Assembly (NCBI GenBank): GCA_965229715.1
Contig: CBDDJL010000002.1
Span: 310,001 to 374,000 of the forward strand
Length of the DNA stretch: 64,000 bases
Direction of reading: 5' to 3'
Source of the DNA: JAVJST01 sp965229715
GTDB taxonomy: Bacteria > Pseudomonadota > Alphaproteobacteria > Rhodospirillales > Casp-alpha2
Shown here: positions 42,748 through 53,016 of the stretch, in pieces
Layout of the letters: each line of letters begins with the position of its first letter
Position numbering within the stretch: position 1 is the stretch's first letter
Translations under genes and position numbers: made by a program
The notes under the pieces: model-generated
The model's database searches: none
Told to the model about the DNA's origin: nothing
The model's input: only the letters and a program-made list of their open reading frames with translations

Positions 42748-43476
42748 TCAGAGACCGAGCGCGGCCCGCTGCATTCCGGCAAGCTCCGTGCAGCCCTTGC
42801 GCGCCAGCGCCATCAGATCGTCGAATGCTATCTGGTCGAACGGATCCTGTTCCGCCGTGGCCTGCACCTCGACGATGCCGCCAGCGCCGGTGAGTACGAA
42901 ATTAGCATCCGCTTCGGCGGCGCTGTCCTCGGCATAGTCGAGATCGAGGACCGGCGCGCCTTCGTAGATGCCGCAACTGATTGCGGCGACCTCGCCGATC
43001 AGTGGCACGTCGGCGATCGCGCCGCGCCGAACCATTTCCTGCAGCGCGGCGTGCAACGCCACGTAACCGCCGGTGATCGCGGCGGTTCGCGTGCCGCCGT
43101 CGGCCTGCAGTACGTCGCAGTCGATGCGGACCTGCATTTCGCCCATGGCCTTGAAGTCCGTCACGGCTCGAAGCGCGCGGCCGATCAACCGCTGGATTTC
43201 CTGGGTCCGGCCCGATTGCTTGCCGCGTGCGGCCTCGCGGTCGGTTCGGGTGTTGGTCGAGCGCGGCAGCATGCCGTACTCTGCCGTGACCCAGCCGAGC
43301 CCGGAATCGCGGCGCCATGGCGGCAGACGTGTCTCGACGCTGGCGGTGCACAATACGTGGGTATCGCCGAACCGGACGAGGCAGGAACCTTCGGCGTGCT
43401 TGGAGAAGCCGACCTCGAACGTCACGGATCGGAGTTGGTCGGCGGCGCGGCCGGAAGGTCTTGCGGCAACGGTCAT
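42748..43476 (-). CDS. rph: Ribonuclease PH
   Basis: Phosphorolytic 3' exoribonuclease that trims tRNA precursors. The 242-residue product has the RNase PH core: GDTHVLCTASVE, GWVTAEYGMLPRSTNTR, RLIGRALRAVTDF and CDVLQADGGTRTAAITGGYVAL (in parts), including the phosphate-binding segment. It is divergent from hrcA. Confidence 0.96.
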   Translation of the reverse strand: MTVAARPSGRAADQLRSVTFEVGFSKHAEGSCLVRFGDTHVLCTASVETRLPPWRRDSGLGWVTAEYGMLPRSTNTRTDREAARGKQSGRTQEIQRLIGRALRAVTDFKAMGEMQVRIDCDVLQADGGTRTAAITGGYVALHAALQEMVRRGAIADVPLIGEVAAISCGIYEGAPVLDLDYAEDSAAEADANFVLTGAGGIVEVQATAEQDPFDQIAFDDLMALARKGCTELAGMQRAALGL

Positions 43477-43558
43477 GGCGGTCTCCCGTTCAGAATCGGC
43501 GCCAAGCTAAACCGGCGGCCGACGCGGGTAAAGGCCGGCCCGTTTTCCACCGCGTCCG

Positions 43559-43587
43559 TTGACGGTGTCCGGGGACGTGACTACATT
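43559..43587 (+). promoter_or_regulatory. Probable promoter of hrcA-grpE
   Basis: TTGACG (43559-43564), a 17-base spacer, then TACATT (43582-43587), 31 bases before the hrcA ATG. This is a good sigma70-type promoter. No CIRCE-type inverted repeat (TTAGCACTC-N9-GAGTGCTAA) is seen beside it. Confidence 0.6.
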
Positions 43588-43617
43588 CCGGGCACCTCAG
43601 GAAATGGTCCGAACGGC

Positions 43618-44694
43618 ATGACGGCTGAACTGAATCAGAGATCTCGCGAGATTTTCCGACAAATCGTCGATTCGTACCTCGAATCGGGCGATCCGGTCGG
43701 CTCGCGCACGGTGTCGCGGCTGCTTGACGGCAAACTGTCGCCGGCGACGATTCGCAACGTCATGGCCGATCTTGAAGATGCCGGCCTGCTGTTTGCGCCG
43801 CACACATCGGCTGGCCGGATGCCGACCGAGCACGGCCTGCGGCTGTTCGTCGACGGCCTGTTGGAGGTCGGCAACGTTTCCGACAAGGAGCGCAGCGACA
43901 TCGAGCGGCAGATGTCGGCGAGCCATTCGCTCGAGGGCGTGCTTGAAGAAGCCACGACGGCGATTTCGGGATTGTCCGGCGCTGCCGGACTGGTTGTCGC
44001 ACCGAAAACAGAGGCGCCGCTGCGTCATATCGAATTCGTCAGTCTCAGCCCGGGCCGCGCGCTGGTCGTGCTGGTGACGGAAAACGGGGTCGTCGAAAAC
44101 CGCCTGATCGAGGTGCCTGAGGGCCTGCCGCCATCGTCTCTTGTCGAGGCGACCAATTATCTCGGCTCGCGACTTGTCGGCCGCACCATCGAGGAGGCCT
44201 ATGAAGACATCATGGGCGAGCTCGAAGCGCACCGTGCGGCGGTCGATGCCCTGACCCAGGATGTCGTCGAACGCGGCCTTGCGTCGTGGTCGGACGGCCA
44301 GGACTCGCGTGGCGGCACGCTGATCGTGCGTGGCCAGGCGAACCTGTTGGAGGACGTCGAAGGCAGCGTCGATATCGAACGCATCCGCGCACTGTTCCAT
44401 GCCCTCGAACGCAAGGAGACGGTGCTCGAACTCCTATCGCTTGCCGACACCGCGGCGGGCGTACAGATTTTTATCGGCTCGTCGTCGAGCCTGTTCAACG
44501 TCGCTGGCTGTTCGATGATCGTCAGTCCCTACCAGGACAGCCGCGAAAAGATCGTCGGCGCCATCGGCGTGATCGGCCCGGCGCGTATCAACTATGCCCG
44601 CATCATTCCCATTGTCGATTATACCGCGCGTCTCGTCTCGAAGGCGATCAGCGGCGGTACGCGCGCTCAGGACGGAGTAAAGAGCAAGACATGA
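43618..44694 (+). CDS. hrcA: Heat-inducible transcription repressor HrcA
   Basis: A repressor that binds CIRCE operators, in alphaproteobacteria chiefly of groESL. The 358-residue product has the winged-helix N terminus (SREIFRQIVDSYLESGDPVGSRTVSRLL, read in parts; LSPATIRNVMADLEDAGLL) and the central HrcA domain (LVVLVTENGVVENRLIEVP). ATG 43618 was chosen, because the frame is open upstream only over rph. Its stop overlaps the grpE start. Confidence 0.95.
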   Translation: MTAELNQRSREIFRQIVDSYLESGDPVGSRTVSRLLDGKLSPATIRNVMADLEDAGLLFAPHTSAGRMPTEHGLRLFVDGLLEVGNVSDKERSDIERQMSASHSLEGVLEEATTAISGLSGAAGLVVAPKTEAPLRHIEFVSLSPGRALVVLVTENGVVENRLIEVPEGLPPSSLVEATNYLGSRLVGRTIEEAYEDIMGELEAHRAAVDALTQDVVERGLASWSDGQDSRGGTLIVRGQANLLEDVEGSVDIERIRALFHALERKETVLELLSLADTAAGVQIFIGSSSSLFNVAGCSMIVSPYQDSREKIVGAIGVIGPARINYARIIPIVDYTARLVSKAISGGTRAQDGVKSKT

Positions 44695-45521
44695 ACGTCA
44701 AACAGGATCCGGCAGAGAGCCCTGAAAACGAAATCGCCGCCGAAGAGGCGCCCGCCGAAGCGAGCGTCGAAAACGGCGAAACCGAACAACCGGAAGGTGC
44801 CGCCGCCGCGCAGGCGGGAATCGAAACCGGCGACGTGCCCGGGAACGAACCCGTCGGCGAGCCAAGCGGCGAGCCGCCGATTCCGAGCTTTGAGTTGAAC
44901 AAGGATAGCGGCGATGCGCCGACCGGCGGTGACGAGCAGGCAGCCCGCATCGCCGAACTCGAACTTGAGGTCGCCGAGGCGAAGGACAAGATGTTGCGCG
45001 CCGTGGCCGAGCAGGAAAACGTTCGCCGCCGCGCGCAGAAGGATGTCGAGAACGCAACCCGCCGCTCGATCAAGAGCTTCGCCAGCGATCTTCTCGCGGT
45101 GGCCGACAACCTGCGCCGCGCGCTCGACAGTATCGATGAGAGCACCCGCAAGGAAAACCCGGCGCTCGAAAACATGCTGATCGGCGTCGAGATGACCGAG
45201 CGTGAACTGATGAACGCGTTTGCACGGCACGGTATCCAGCAGATGCAGCCGGTCGGCCAGCGTTTCGACCCCAACATCCACGAAGCGATGTTCGAATACG
45301 ACGATCCCGACCAGCCCGCCGGCACCGTCGGCCAGGTCATCGAAACCGGCTACCTGATTCAGGATCAGCCGTTACGCGCGGCCAAGGTCGGCGTTACCAA
45401 GGGCGGCCCTAAGGCGGATGCGCCGCCCGCCGCCGATGCGCCGGAAGCCGCGACACCTGCGGAATCGGCAAAAACGGACTCGGCCGCCGAGCCCGGCAGC
45501 CACATCGACGAAAACCTGTGA
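44691..45521 (+). CDS. grpE: GrpE nucleotide exchange factor
   Basis: Releases ADP from DnaK. The GrpE core is clear: a long coiled-coil segment from residue about 80 to 140 (AELELEVAEAKDKMLRAVAE, QENVRRRAQKDVENATR), LLAVADNLRRAL, GMQPVGQRFDP-type MQPVGQRFDPNIHEAM and YLIQDQPLRAAKVGV. At 276 residues it is long for the family. There is an acidic N-terminal tail of about 80 residues and an Ala/Pro-rich C-terminal tail of about 40, both probably disordered. ATGA overlap with hrcA. Confidence 0.94.
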   Translation: MNVKQDPAESPENEIAAEEAPAEASVENGETEQPEGAAAAQAGIETGDVPGNEPVGEPSGEPPIPSFELNKDSGDAPTGGDEQAARIAELELEVAEAKDKMLRAVAEQENVRRRAQKDVENATRRSIKSFASDLLAVADNLRRALDSIDESTRKENPALENMLIGVEMTERELMNAFARHGIQQMQPVGQRFDPNIHEAMFEYDDPDQPAGTVGQVIETGYLIQDQPLRAAKVGVTKGGPKADAPPAADAPEAATPAESAKTDSAAEPGSHIDENL

Positions 45522-45757
45522 GGGCCGCGGATTTCCGGTTAAGAATCCTTAAAACCCCAGTTGCAGAGGGTTTTTGACCCGCCTATATATCGCCACGAAC
45601 ATTGAAGCCCGGAAAGTCGTTACGCGATACGGGTTTCGCCAACTTGAAATCCCAGGATTTGGGACCCCGAAGCGGCGGTGCTCGAGACGAGGCCGCCAAC
45701 CCCTGCCGGAAAATCCTAAGCAAGGGAAGCGGGGCCGCTGAAGAAAAGGACGAAGAC
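45522..45757. other. grpE-dnaK intergenic region
   Basis: 236 bases with the heat-shock promoter at 45560-45588, giving a dnaK leader of about 160 bases. Within the leader I see AGGAAAATCC- and GGGACCCC-type short repeats but no convincing terminator. Bases 45738-45757 include AAGGA ahead of ATG 45758. Confidence 0.5.
45560..45588 (+). promoter_or_regulatory. RpoH (sigma32) promoter of dnaKJ
   Basis: GTTG (45560-45563), 18 bases, then CCTATAT (45582-45588). The alphaproteobacterial RpoH consensus is CTTG-N17/18-CYTATNT; only the first -35 base differs. The sites lie in the grpE-dnaK gap, so dnaKJ can be induced without hrcA-grpE. Confidence 0.65.
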
Positions 45758-47707
<1,950 letters not shown>

Positions 47708-47719
47708 CCTTCTGCGAAC

Positions 47720-47742
47720 CCCGGCCCCGATAAGGGGCCGGG
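47720..47742 (+). other. dnaK-dnaJ intercistronic hairpin
   Basis: CCCGGCCCC (47720-47728), GATAA loop, GGGGCCGGG (47734-47742): a perfect 9-bp GC stem with no T run. It lies between the dnaK stop and the dnaJ ribosome site, so it is more likely an mRNA-processing or attenuation element than a full terminator. Confidence 0.65.
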
Positions 47743-47766
47743 CATTCGGGATTGGAGTACTCGCCG

Positions 47767-48906
47767 ATGGCCAAGGATTTTTACGAAACGCTGGGTGTCG
47801 AACGTGGCGCAAGCGGCGGCGAGCTGAAAAAGGCTTATCGCAAGCTCGCCATGAAGTACCACCCTGACCGCAATCCCGACGACAAGGAGGCGGAAAAGCG
47901 GTTCAAGGAGGTCAACGAAGCCTACGACATCCTGAAGGACGACCAGAAGCGCGCGGCCTACGACCGTTTCGGCCATGCCGCGTTCGAGGGCGGCGGTCCG
48001 GGCGCGGGCGGCGCCGGCTTCGGTGGCGGCGGTTTCGGCGGTTTCGGCGATATCTTCGAGGAGATGTTCGGTGACATGGGCGTGGGCGGCGGCGGCCGGC
48101 GCGGCCAGTCGGCCATGCAGGGCTCCGACCTGCGCTACAACATGCAGATCTCGCTGCAGGACGCGTTCGAGGGCCGCAAGACCCAGATCCGCGTGCCGAC
48201 CAGCGTGACCTGCGAAACCTGCGACGGTTCCGGCGCGGCGGAGGGCAAGGCCCCCGTCAGCTGCGGCACCTGCGGCGGTCGTGGCCGGGTCCGCTCGCAA
48301 TCCGGCTTCTTCACGGTCGAGCGCACATGCCACGCCTGCGGCGGTCAGGGTCAGGTGATCGACGACCCGTGCCGTACGTGCGGCGGCGAAGGCCGCGTGC
48401 ACAAGGAAAAGACGCTCAGCGTCAACATCCCGGCCGGTGTCGAGGACGGCACCCGCATCCGACTCGCCGGCGAAGGCGAGGCCGGTATGCGCGGCGGCCC
48501 GCCGGGCGATTTATACATTTTCATCGGCATCAAGCCGCACCGGCTGTTCGTCCGCGACGGCGCCAACATTCACTGCAAGGTGCCGATCCCGATGACCACG
48601 GCGGCCCTCGGCGGCCAGATCGAGGTCCCGACCATCGACGGCAAGCGCGCCCGTGTGACCATCCCGGAAGGCACCTCGACGGGCCATCAGTTCCGTCTCA
48701 AGGACAAGGGCATGACCGTGTTGCGCACGAAATCGCGCGGCGACATGTTTGTGCAGGTTTTTGTCGAGACGCCGCAGAAATTGACCCGGAAGCAGAAGGA
48801 ACTGCTGAAGCAGTTCCAGGACGATTCCGGCGACGACAAGCATAATCCTGAAAGCGCTGGCTTCTTCACCAAGGTCAAGGACATCTGGGAAGACCTGACG
48901 GACTGA
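47767..48906 (+). CDS. dnaJ: Chaperone DnaJ (Hsp40)
   Basis: J-domain co-chaperone of DnaK. The 379-residue product begins KDFYETLGVERGASGGELKK, has the HPD motif in KYHPDRNPDD (about residue 33), a Gly-rich stretch, four CxxCxGxG zinc motifs (CETCDGSG, CGTCGGRG, CHACGGQG, CRTCGGEG) and the C-terminal substrate domain. ATG 47767 has GGAG about 9 bases upstream. Confidence 0.98.
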   Translation: MAKDFYETLGVERGASGGELKKAYRKLAMKYHPDRNPDDKEAEKRFKEVNEAYDILKDDQKRAAYDRFGHAAFEGGGPGAGGAGFGGGGFGGFGDIFEEMFGDMGVGGGGRRGQSAMQGSDLRYNMQISLQDAFEGRKTQIRVPTSVTCETCDGSGAAEGKAPVSCGTCGGRGRVRSQSGFFTVERTCHACGGQGQVIDDPCRTCGGEGRVHKEKTLSVNIPAGVEDGTRIRLAGEGEAGMRGGPPGDLYIFIGIKPHRLFVRDGANIHCKVPIPMTTAALGGQIEVPTIDGKRARVTIPEGTSTGHQFRLKDKGMTVLRTKSRGDMFVQVFVETPQKLTRKQKELLKQFQDDSGDDKHNPESAGFFTKVKDIWEDLTD

Positions 48907-48921
48907 CGAGGGCGCCGTGGC

Positions 48922-49416
48922 TCAGGCTTCGTCGGCCAGCTTTTTGAACGAGTTACCGTCCAGAAGAAACGGTGAGACTTCCACCTCCGTCGTGCCGCCG
49001 AGCGACTCGTAGAATCGGTACGCCGGACGGTTCTCTGTCCATACGCCCCACATCACCCATCGTCCGCCGATAGCCCGGCTGTGTGCGGCCACGGCCGACA
49101 TCAGTCGGCGACCCACACCGATCCGCCGCGCTGTCTCGACCACGAACATGTCGAGCAAGAACAAGCCAGGTCCCGGTGCATCGTCTGTCGAGTAGGCCCG
49201 ATAGGCGATGGCGTAGCCGATCGCCTCGCCGCGGATCTCGGCGATCCACGTCATGAACCAGGGGTCGCCGCCGAAACCGTCGCGCTCGATGTCCGCCGTC
49301 GTTAATCCCGACGGTCCGCCCTCGAAGAACGTGCCCATTTCATCGATAAGGCCCAGCAGGGTGGCGGCATCGTTTTGGACCGCGCGCCGGACCCGGATCT
49401 TCGACGTCTTGTTCAT
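48922..49416 (-). CDS. GNAT-family N-acetyltransferase
   Basis: A 164-residue acetyltransferase with the GNAT core: VRRAVQNDAATLLGLIDEMG, motif A LFLLDMFVVETARRIGVGRRL with the acetyl-CoA-binding RxxGxG-like segment, and ENRPAYRFYESLGG. The start ATG 49416 overlaps the stop of the LysR gene (ATGA), so the two are cotranscribed leftward. Its substrate is unknown. Beside the phosphonate genes, an aminoalkylphosphonate acetylation role (PhnO-like) is one possibility. Confidence 0.82.
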   Translation of the reverse strand: MNKTSKIRVRRAVQNDAATLLGLIDEMGTFFEGGPSGLTTADIERDGFGGDPWFMTWIAEIRGEAIGYAIAYRAYSTDDAPGPGLFLLDMFVVETARRIGVGRRLMSAVAAHSRAIGGRWVMWGVWTENRPAYRFYESLGGTTEVEVSPFLLDGNSFKKLADEA

Positions 49417-50294
49417 GATGTTGCTCCGTCGCAAAGCAGGCCGGCGATCGCGGTCAGTTCTTTGGTCTGCGTCATACCCTCTTTCCACGTCAACCAGTAG
49501 CCGTCCTCAATGCGCATCGCCGGCTCGTCGAGTCGTCGCAGCGTATCGGATTCAAGATAAGGTCCCAGTAACGCCAGCGAACCGAGCATGACGCCGGCCC
49601 CGGCGAGGGTCGCGCTGAGTGCGTGGGTAATGGAATCGAACCTCACCGCATGCGGTTTCGGTGGCGCAACGCCGGTCGCCGCCGCCCATTCGCGCCAACC
49701 GTCGCGCGGGCCGGAGACCGCGATCTGCGGCAGGGTGCGCCAGTCGCCATCCGCGCTCCTGAGCAATCCCGGGGCAATGACGGGTGCAAGCACTTCGTCG
49801 AACATCTTGCGCGCCGTTGCGCCCGGCCAGTTGCCGTCGCCGAACCGAACCCACAGATCGGCCGTCGCCGCGCCGGCATCGGTATGCCGGTGAAACGTCG
49901 CGAACGTGATCTCGAGCGCCGGGAACGCCGCGAGAATGGTGGCGAGGCGCGGTGCGATCCAGAGATCGATGACCGATTGCGGCGCCGCGACGGTCAAGCG
50001 CCGGCGTGGTTTTCCGAACAGGTCCGCCGTGCTGCGTTGAAGCGCGGCGAGGGCCGACTGCACGTGCGGCGCATAGGCTTCGCCGTCGATCGTCAACTCC
50101 ACGCCGCGTGGCAGGCGGTCGAAAAGCCGGGTGCCGAGTCGCGCTTCGAGCTTGCGGATGCGCTGGCTGACCGCAGCCTGGGTCAGGCCGAGTTCCTCGG
50201 CGGCGGCGGAGAAATTGCCGCGCCGCGCCGCCGATTCGAACACGCGGAGCCATTCGAGCGGCGGCAGCGCACTATAGGTGAACGGGGCAGACAT
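49413..50294 (-). CDS. LysR-type transcriptional regulator
   Basis: A 293-residue LTTR. The N-terminal winged helix is clear (LEWLRVFESAARRGNFSAAAEELGLTQAAVSQRIRKLE in parts), followed by a substrate-binding domain (VRFGDGNWPGATARKMFDEVLAPV). It is divergent from the dioxygenase-HD pair across a 93-base gap, the usual arrangement of an LTTR and its target. The inducer is not known; a phosphonate or its breakdown product is likely from context. Confidence 0.92.
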   Translation of the reverse strand: MSAPFTYSALPPLEWLRVFESAARRGNFSAAAEELGLTQAAVSQRIRKLEARLGTRLFDRLPRGVELTIDGEAYAPHVQSALAALQRSTADLFGKPRRRLTVAAPQSVIDLWIAPRLATILAAFPALEITFATFHRHTDAGAATADLWVRFGDGNWPGATARKMFDEVLAPVIAPGLLRSADGDWRTLPQIAVSGPRDGWREWAAATGVAPPKPHAVRFDSITHALSATLAGAGVMLGSLALLGPYLESDTLRRLDEPAMRIEDGYWLTWKEGMTQTKELTAIAGLLCDGATS

Positions 50295-50301
50295 AACGAA
50301 A

Positions 50302-50339
50302 CCAATGCCTTTTACAGATTATTGGTTAATTGTCATTAT
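50302..50339 (+). promoter_or_regulatory. Probable regulated promoter of the dioxygenase-HD operon
   Basis: TTTACA (50311-50316), 17 bases, then CATTAT (50334-50339), 49 bases before ATG 50388. An inverted repeat CCAAT (50302-50306)/ATTGG (50321-50325) overlaps the -35 and is a candidate LysR half-site pair. The gap is strikingly AT-rich compared with its surroundings. Confidence 0.45.
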
Positions 50340-50387
50340 ATCCATTCCGGCCGAAGATCGCATCACGCAATGCACACGGAGGCGGGT

Positions 50388-51542
50388 ATGGCACAACTTA
50401 CGGGATCGACGATTATCGATAACGGTCGGGCGCTCCGCCTCACGTGGGCGGACGGCGCCGAGGCCCGTTTCCACGCCATCTGGCTGCGCGACAATGCCCC
50501 GGATGCCGAAACCCGGTCCGCCGGCAACGGCCAGAAACTGATCGCCGTCAATCAGCTACCCGCCGACACGACAGTCGCAGAGGTAACGGCCGAGGGCGGC
50601 GCGCTCGCCGTCCGGTTCATGCCGGAAGACAGGCCCGTGACGTTCGATGCCGGTTGGCTGCGCGATCATGCTTACGATCGCGCAACGCCGGCCGTTGCGG
50701 GATGGACTGCGGACGATATCGAAACCTGGGATGCATCCTTCGATCCAGGCCGCGCCACGGCGGCCTGGGATGCGCTCAACACCGACTCCGGCGCGCTTCG
50801 CGATTGGCTCGCCGCCGCCAATCGGTTCGGTTTCGCCAGAATGACCGGCGGGCCGGCCCGCGAAGGCGCGCTGCTCGACCTGACCGCGTTGTTCGGGTTC
50901 GCCCGCGAAACCAACTATGGCAAGATCTTCGAGGTCCGCACCGAGGTCAATCCGACCAATCTCGCCTATACCGGCCTCGGCCTGCAGGCCCACACCGACA
51001 ACCCCTACCGCGATCCGCAACCGACCATGCAGATTCTCTACTGCCTGGAAAACTCGGCGGACGGCGGCGAATCGATTGTCGTCGATGGATGGCGCGCAGC
51101 GGAGCGGTTACGTGACGAAAACCCGGAAGCATTCGATCTGCTCAGCGGCTACTGCGCGCGCTTTGAATATGCGGGATCGGCGGACGTCCGCCTGCAATCG
51201 CGCCGTCCGATGATCGAACTGAACCCCGACGGCGAGATTGTCGCCGTCCGCTTCAACAACCGCAGCTGCGCCGCCATCACCGACGTACCCTACGACCGCA
51301 TGGCGGACTATTACGACGCCTACCGCCGCATGGCCGATCTCGTCGACGATCCGGCCATGGGCGTTGCCTTCAAGCTGCAGCCGGGCGAGGCGTTTCTCGT
51401 CGACAACACCCGCGTGATGCACGCGCGAAAGGCCTATTCCGGTACCGGCACCCGCTGGCTGCAGGGCTGCTATCCGGACAAGGACGGCCTCAGGTCGACG
51501 CTCGCCGTGCTCTCGGCCGGCATGAAGGAGGCCGCAGAATGA
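50388..51542 (+). CDS. tmpA: GBBH-family Fe(II)/2-oxoglutarate dioxygenase, probable TmpA
   Basis: A 384-residue enzyme of the gamma-butyrobetaine hydroxylase family. It has an N-terminal GBBH-like domain and a C-terminal dioxygenase core with His202-x-Asp204 (AHTDNPYRDPQPT), distal His345 (VMHARKAY) and Arg356 (GTRWLQGCY). The Cys ligands of the usual N-terminal zinc site are replaced (LRDNAPDAETRS). The gene overlaps a PhnZ-like HD gene (ATGA). That pairing matches TmpA, which hydroxylates 2-trimethylaminoethylphosphonate. GGAGG lies 5 bases before ATG 50388. Gamma-butyrobetaine hydroxylation is the alternative if the partner were unrelated. Confidence 0.78.
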   Translation: MAQLTGSTIIDNGRALRLTWADGAEARFHAIWLRDNAPDAETRSAGNGQKLIAVNQLPADTTVAEVTAEGGALAVRFMPEDRPVTFDAGWLRDHAYDRATPAVAGWTADDIETWDASFDPGRATAAWDALNTDSGALRDWLAAANRFGFARMTGGPAREGALLDLTALFGFARETNYGKIFEVRTEVNPTNLAYTGLGLQAHTDNPYRDPQPTMQILYCLENSADGGESIVVDGWRAAERLRDENPEAFDLLSGYCARFEYAGSADVRLQSRRPMIELNPDGEIVAVRFNNRSCAAITDVPYDRMADYYDAYRRMADLVDDPAMGVAFKLQPGEAFLVDNTRVMHARKAYSGTGTRWLQGCYPDKDGLRSTLAVLSAGMKEAAE

Positions 51543-52138
51543 CACCGCAGGACATTGCCAAGCTGACACCGGAAACCGTCGTCGATTTCATCGTCGATGT
51601 CTTCGAGGGGCTGGCGAAAGAAGAGTATCTCGGTGAACCGGTCACCATCGCCGAGCACATGCTGCAGGCGGCGACGGTCGCCGAACGCAGCGGTCTCGAC
51701 AAGCAGGTCGTCATCGCCGCGTTGCTTCATGACGTCGGCCACTTCACCAGCGAGCACGGCACCTTCGACATGAACGATACCATGGACCGGATGCACGAAG
51801 ACGCGGGGGCAGCCCTGCTCGCGCCGTTCTTTCCGGCGGCGATCGTCGATTGCGTCCGCCATCACGTTGCGGCGAAACGCTATCTCTGCGCCAAGCGGCC
51901 GCATTATTTCGACCGTCTGTCGGAGGCCTCGGTGCACTCGCTCAATCTGCAGGGCGGCCCGATGAGCGCCGAGGAAATGGCGGCGTTCGAACGGCTCCCG
52001 CATTTCGAGACCGTGGTTCAGGTTCGCCACATGGACGACGCCGGCAAGGTCGCCGGCGGCGACGTGCTGCCGCTATCGCATTTCCTGCCCGCGCTCCGCG
52101 AGATGGTTGCCAAGCACGATGCGGGTCGCGCCGCCTGA
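51539..52138 (+). CDS. tmpB: HD-domain mixed-valent diiron oxygenase, probable TmpB (PhnZ-like)
   Basis: A 199-residue HD protein that aligns by eye with PhnZ, the oxygenase that breaks C-P bonds. It has EYLGE (Tyr30, Glu33), EHMLQAATVAERSG (His40), AALLHDVGHF (His64, Asp65), MHEDAGA (His86), HHVAAKRYL (His109, Lys113) and LQGGPM. PhnZ shares the corresponding Tyr/Glu substrate gate and the VAAKRYL stretch. TmpB oxidises (R)-1-hydroxy-2-trimethylaminoethylphosphonate to glycine betaine and phosphate. Substrate identity is inferred from the tmpA partner. Confidence 0.8.
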   Translation: MTPQDIAKLTPETVVDFIVDVFEGLAKEEYLGEPVTIAEHMLQAATVAERSGLDKQVVIAALLHDVGHFTSEHGTFDMNDTMDRMHEDAGAALLAPFFPAAIVDCVRHHVAAKRYLCAKRPHYFDRLSEASVHSLNLQGGPMSAEEMAAFERLPHFETVVQVRHMDDAGKVAGGDVLPLSHFLPALREMVAKHDAGRAA

Positions 52139-52215
52139 CCGATCGCTTGCCGGGGTGGCAATTTCCGCCGGCTTCTCCTATCACTGACACCACGATTGCA
52201 GCGTTGGAGGCGGCA

Positions 52216-53016
52216 ATGAACATCGGGATCGTCGGATGCGCCGGCCGCATGGGCCGGATGCTGATATCGACCGTGCTGGAGACTGGGGGCGCGAGCCTCG
52301 CGGGCGGCACGGAGCGGCCGGGAAGCGATGCCGTCGGCAAGGATCTCGGCGTCCTGGCCGGTGCGGACGACGTCGGCGTCGCGGTCGGCGACGATACCCG
52401 CGCGCTGTTCGAGGCCTCGGACGTGGTTATCGATTTCACCGTCGCGGCGACGACCCGGGATCACGTAACGCTCGCCGCCAAAACCGGCACGGCGCTGGTC
52501 ATCGGCACCACGGGATTATCGGATGAGGACCATGCCGCCATCGATACGGCGGCGAAAAGCATCTGTATCGTGCAGGCCGGCAACATGAGCGTTGGCGTCA
52601 ATCTGTTGCTCGGTCTCGTCGAACAGGCGGCGGCGGCGCTTGGCGACGACTACGACATCGAGGTGCTGGAAATGCACCACCGCCACAAGGTCGATGCGCC
52701 GTCGGGGACGGCGCTGATGCTCGGCGAAGCGGCGGCGGCGGGCCGCAAGGTCGATCTCAAGGACAAGGCGCAACGGGTCCGCGACGGCCATACCGGCGCG
52801 CGCAAGGCGGGCGATATCGGCTTCGCGACGCTCCGGGGCGGTGGGGTCGTCGGCGAACACTCCGTCATCTTCGCGTCGGAGAAAGACCGCATCGAGATCA
52901 CCCACAAGGCTGCCGACCGGGCGCTGTTCGCCACGGGCGCCGTCCGCGCCGCGTTGTGGTGCGGCGGCCGCGCACCGGGGCGGTACACCATGCGGGATGT
53001 TTTGGGGTTGGCGTAA
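52216..53016 (+). CDS. dapB: 4-hydroxy-tetrahydrodipicolinate reductase
   Basis: NAD(P)H-dependent step in diaminopimelate and lysine synthesis. The 266-residue product begins NIGIVGCAGRMGRML (nucleotide-binding), with the catalytic signature EVLEMHHRHKVDAPSGTAL and ending in YTMRDVLGL. ATG 52216 was chosen (GGAGG 7 bases upstream). The following small gene starts on its stop (TAATG). Confidence 0.96.
   Translation: MNIGIVGCAGRMGRMLISTVLETGGASLAGGTERPGSDAVGKDLGVLAGADDVGVAVGDDTRALFEASDVVIDFTVAATTRDHVTLAAKTGTALVIGTTGLSDEDHAAIDTAAKSICIVQAGNMSVGVNLLLGLVEQAAAALGDDYDIEVLEMHHRHKVDAPSGTALMLGEAAAAGRKVDLKDKAQRVRDGHTGARKAGDIGFATLRGGGVVGEHSVIFASEKDRIEITHKAADRALFATGAVRAALWCGGRAPGRYTMRDVLGLA

Noticed and set aside
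43477..43617. CIRCE operator for HrcA
   Set aside because: No TTAGCACTC-N9-GAGTGCTAA or close variant found here or upstream of dnaK; HrcA probably acts on groESL elsewhere.
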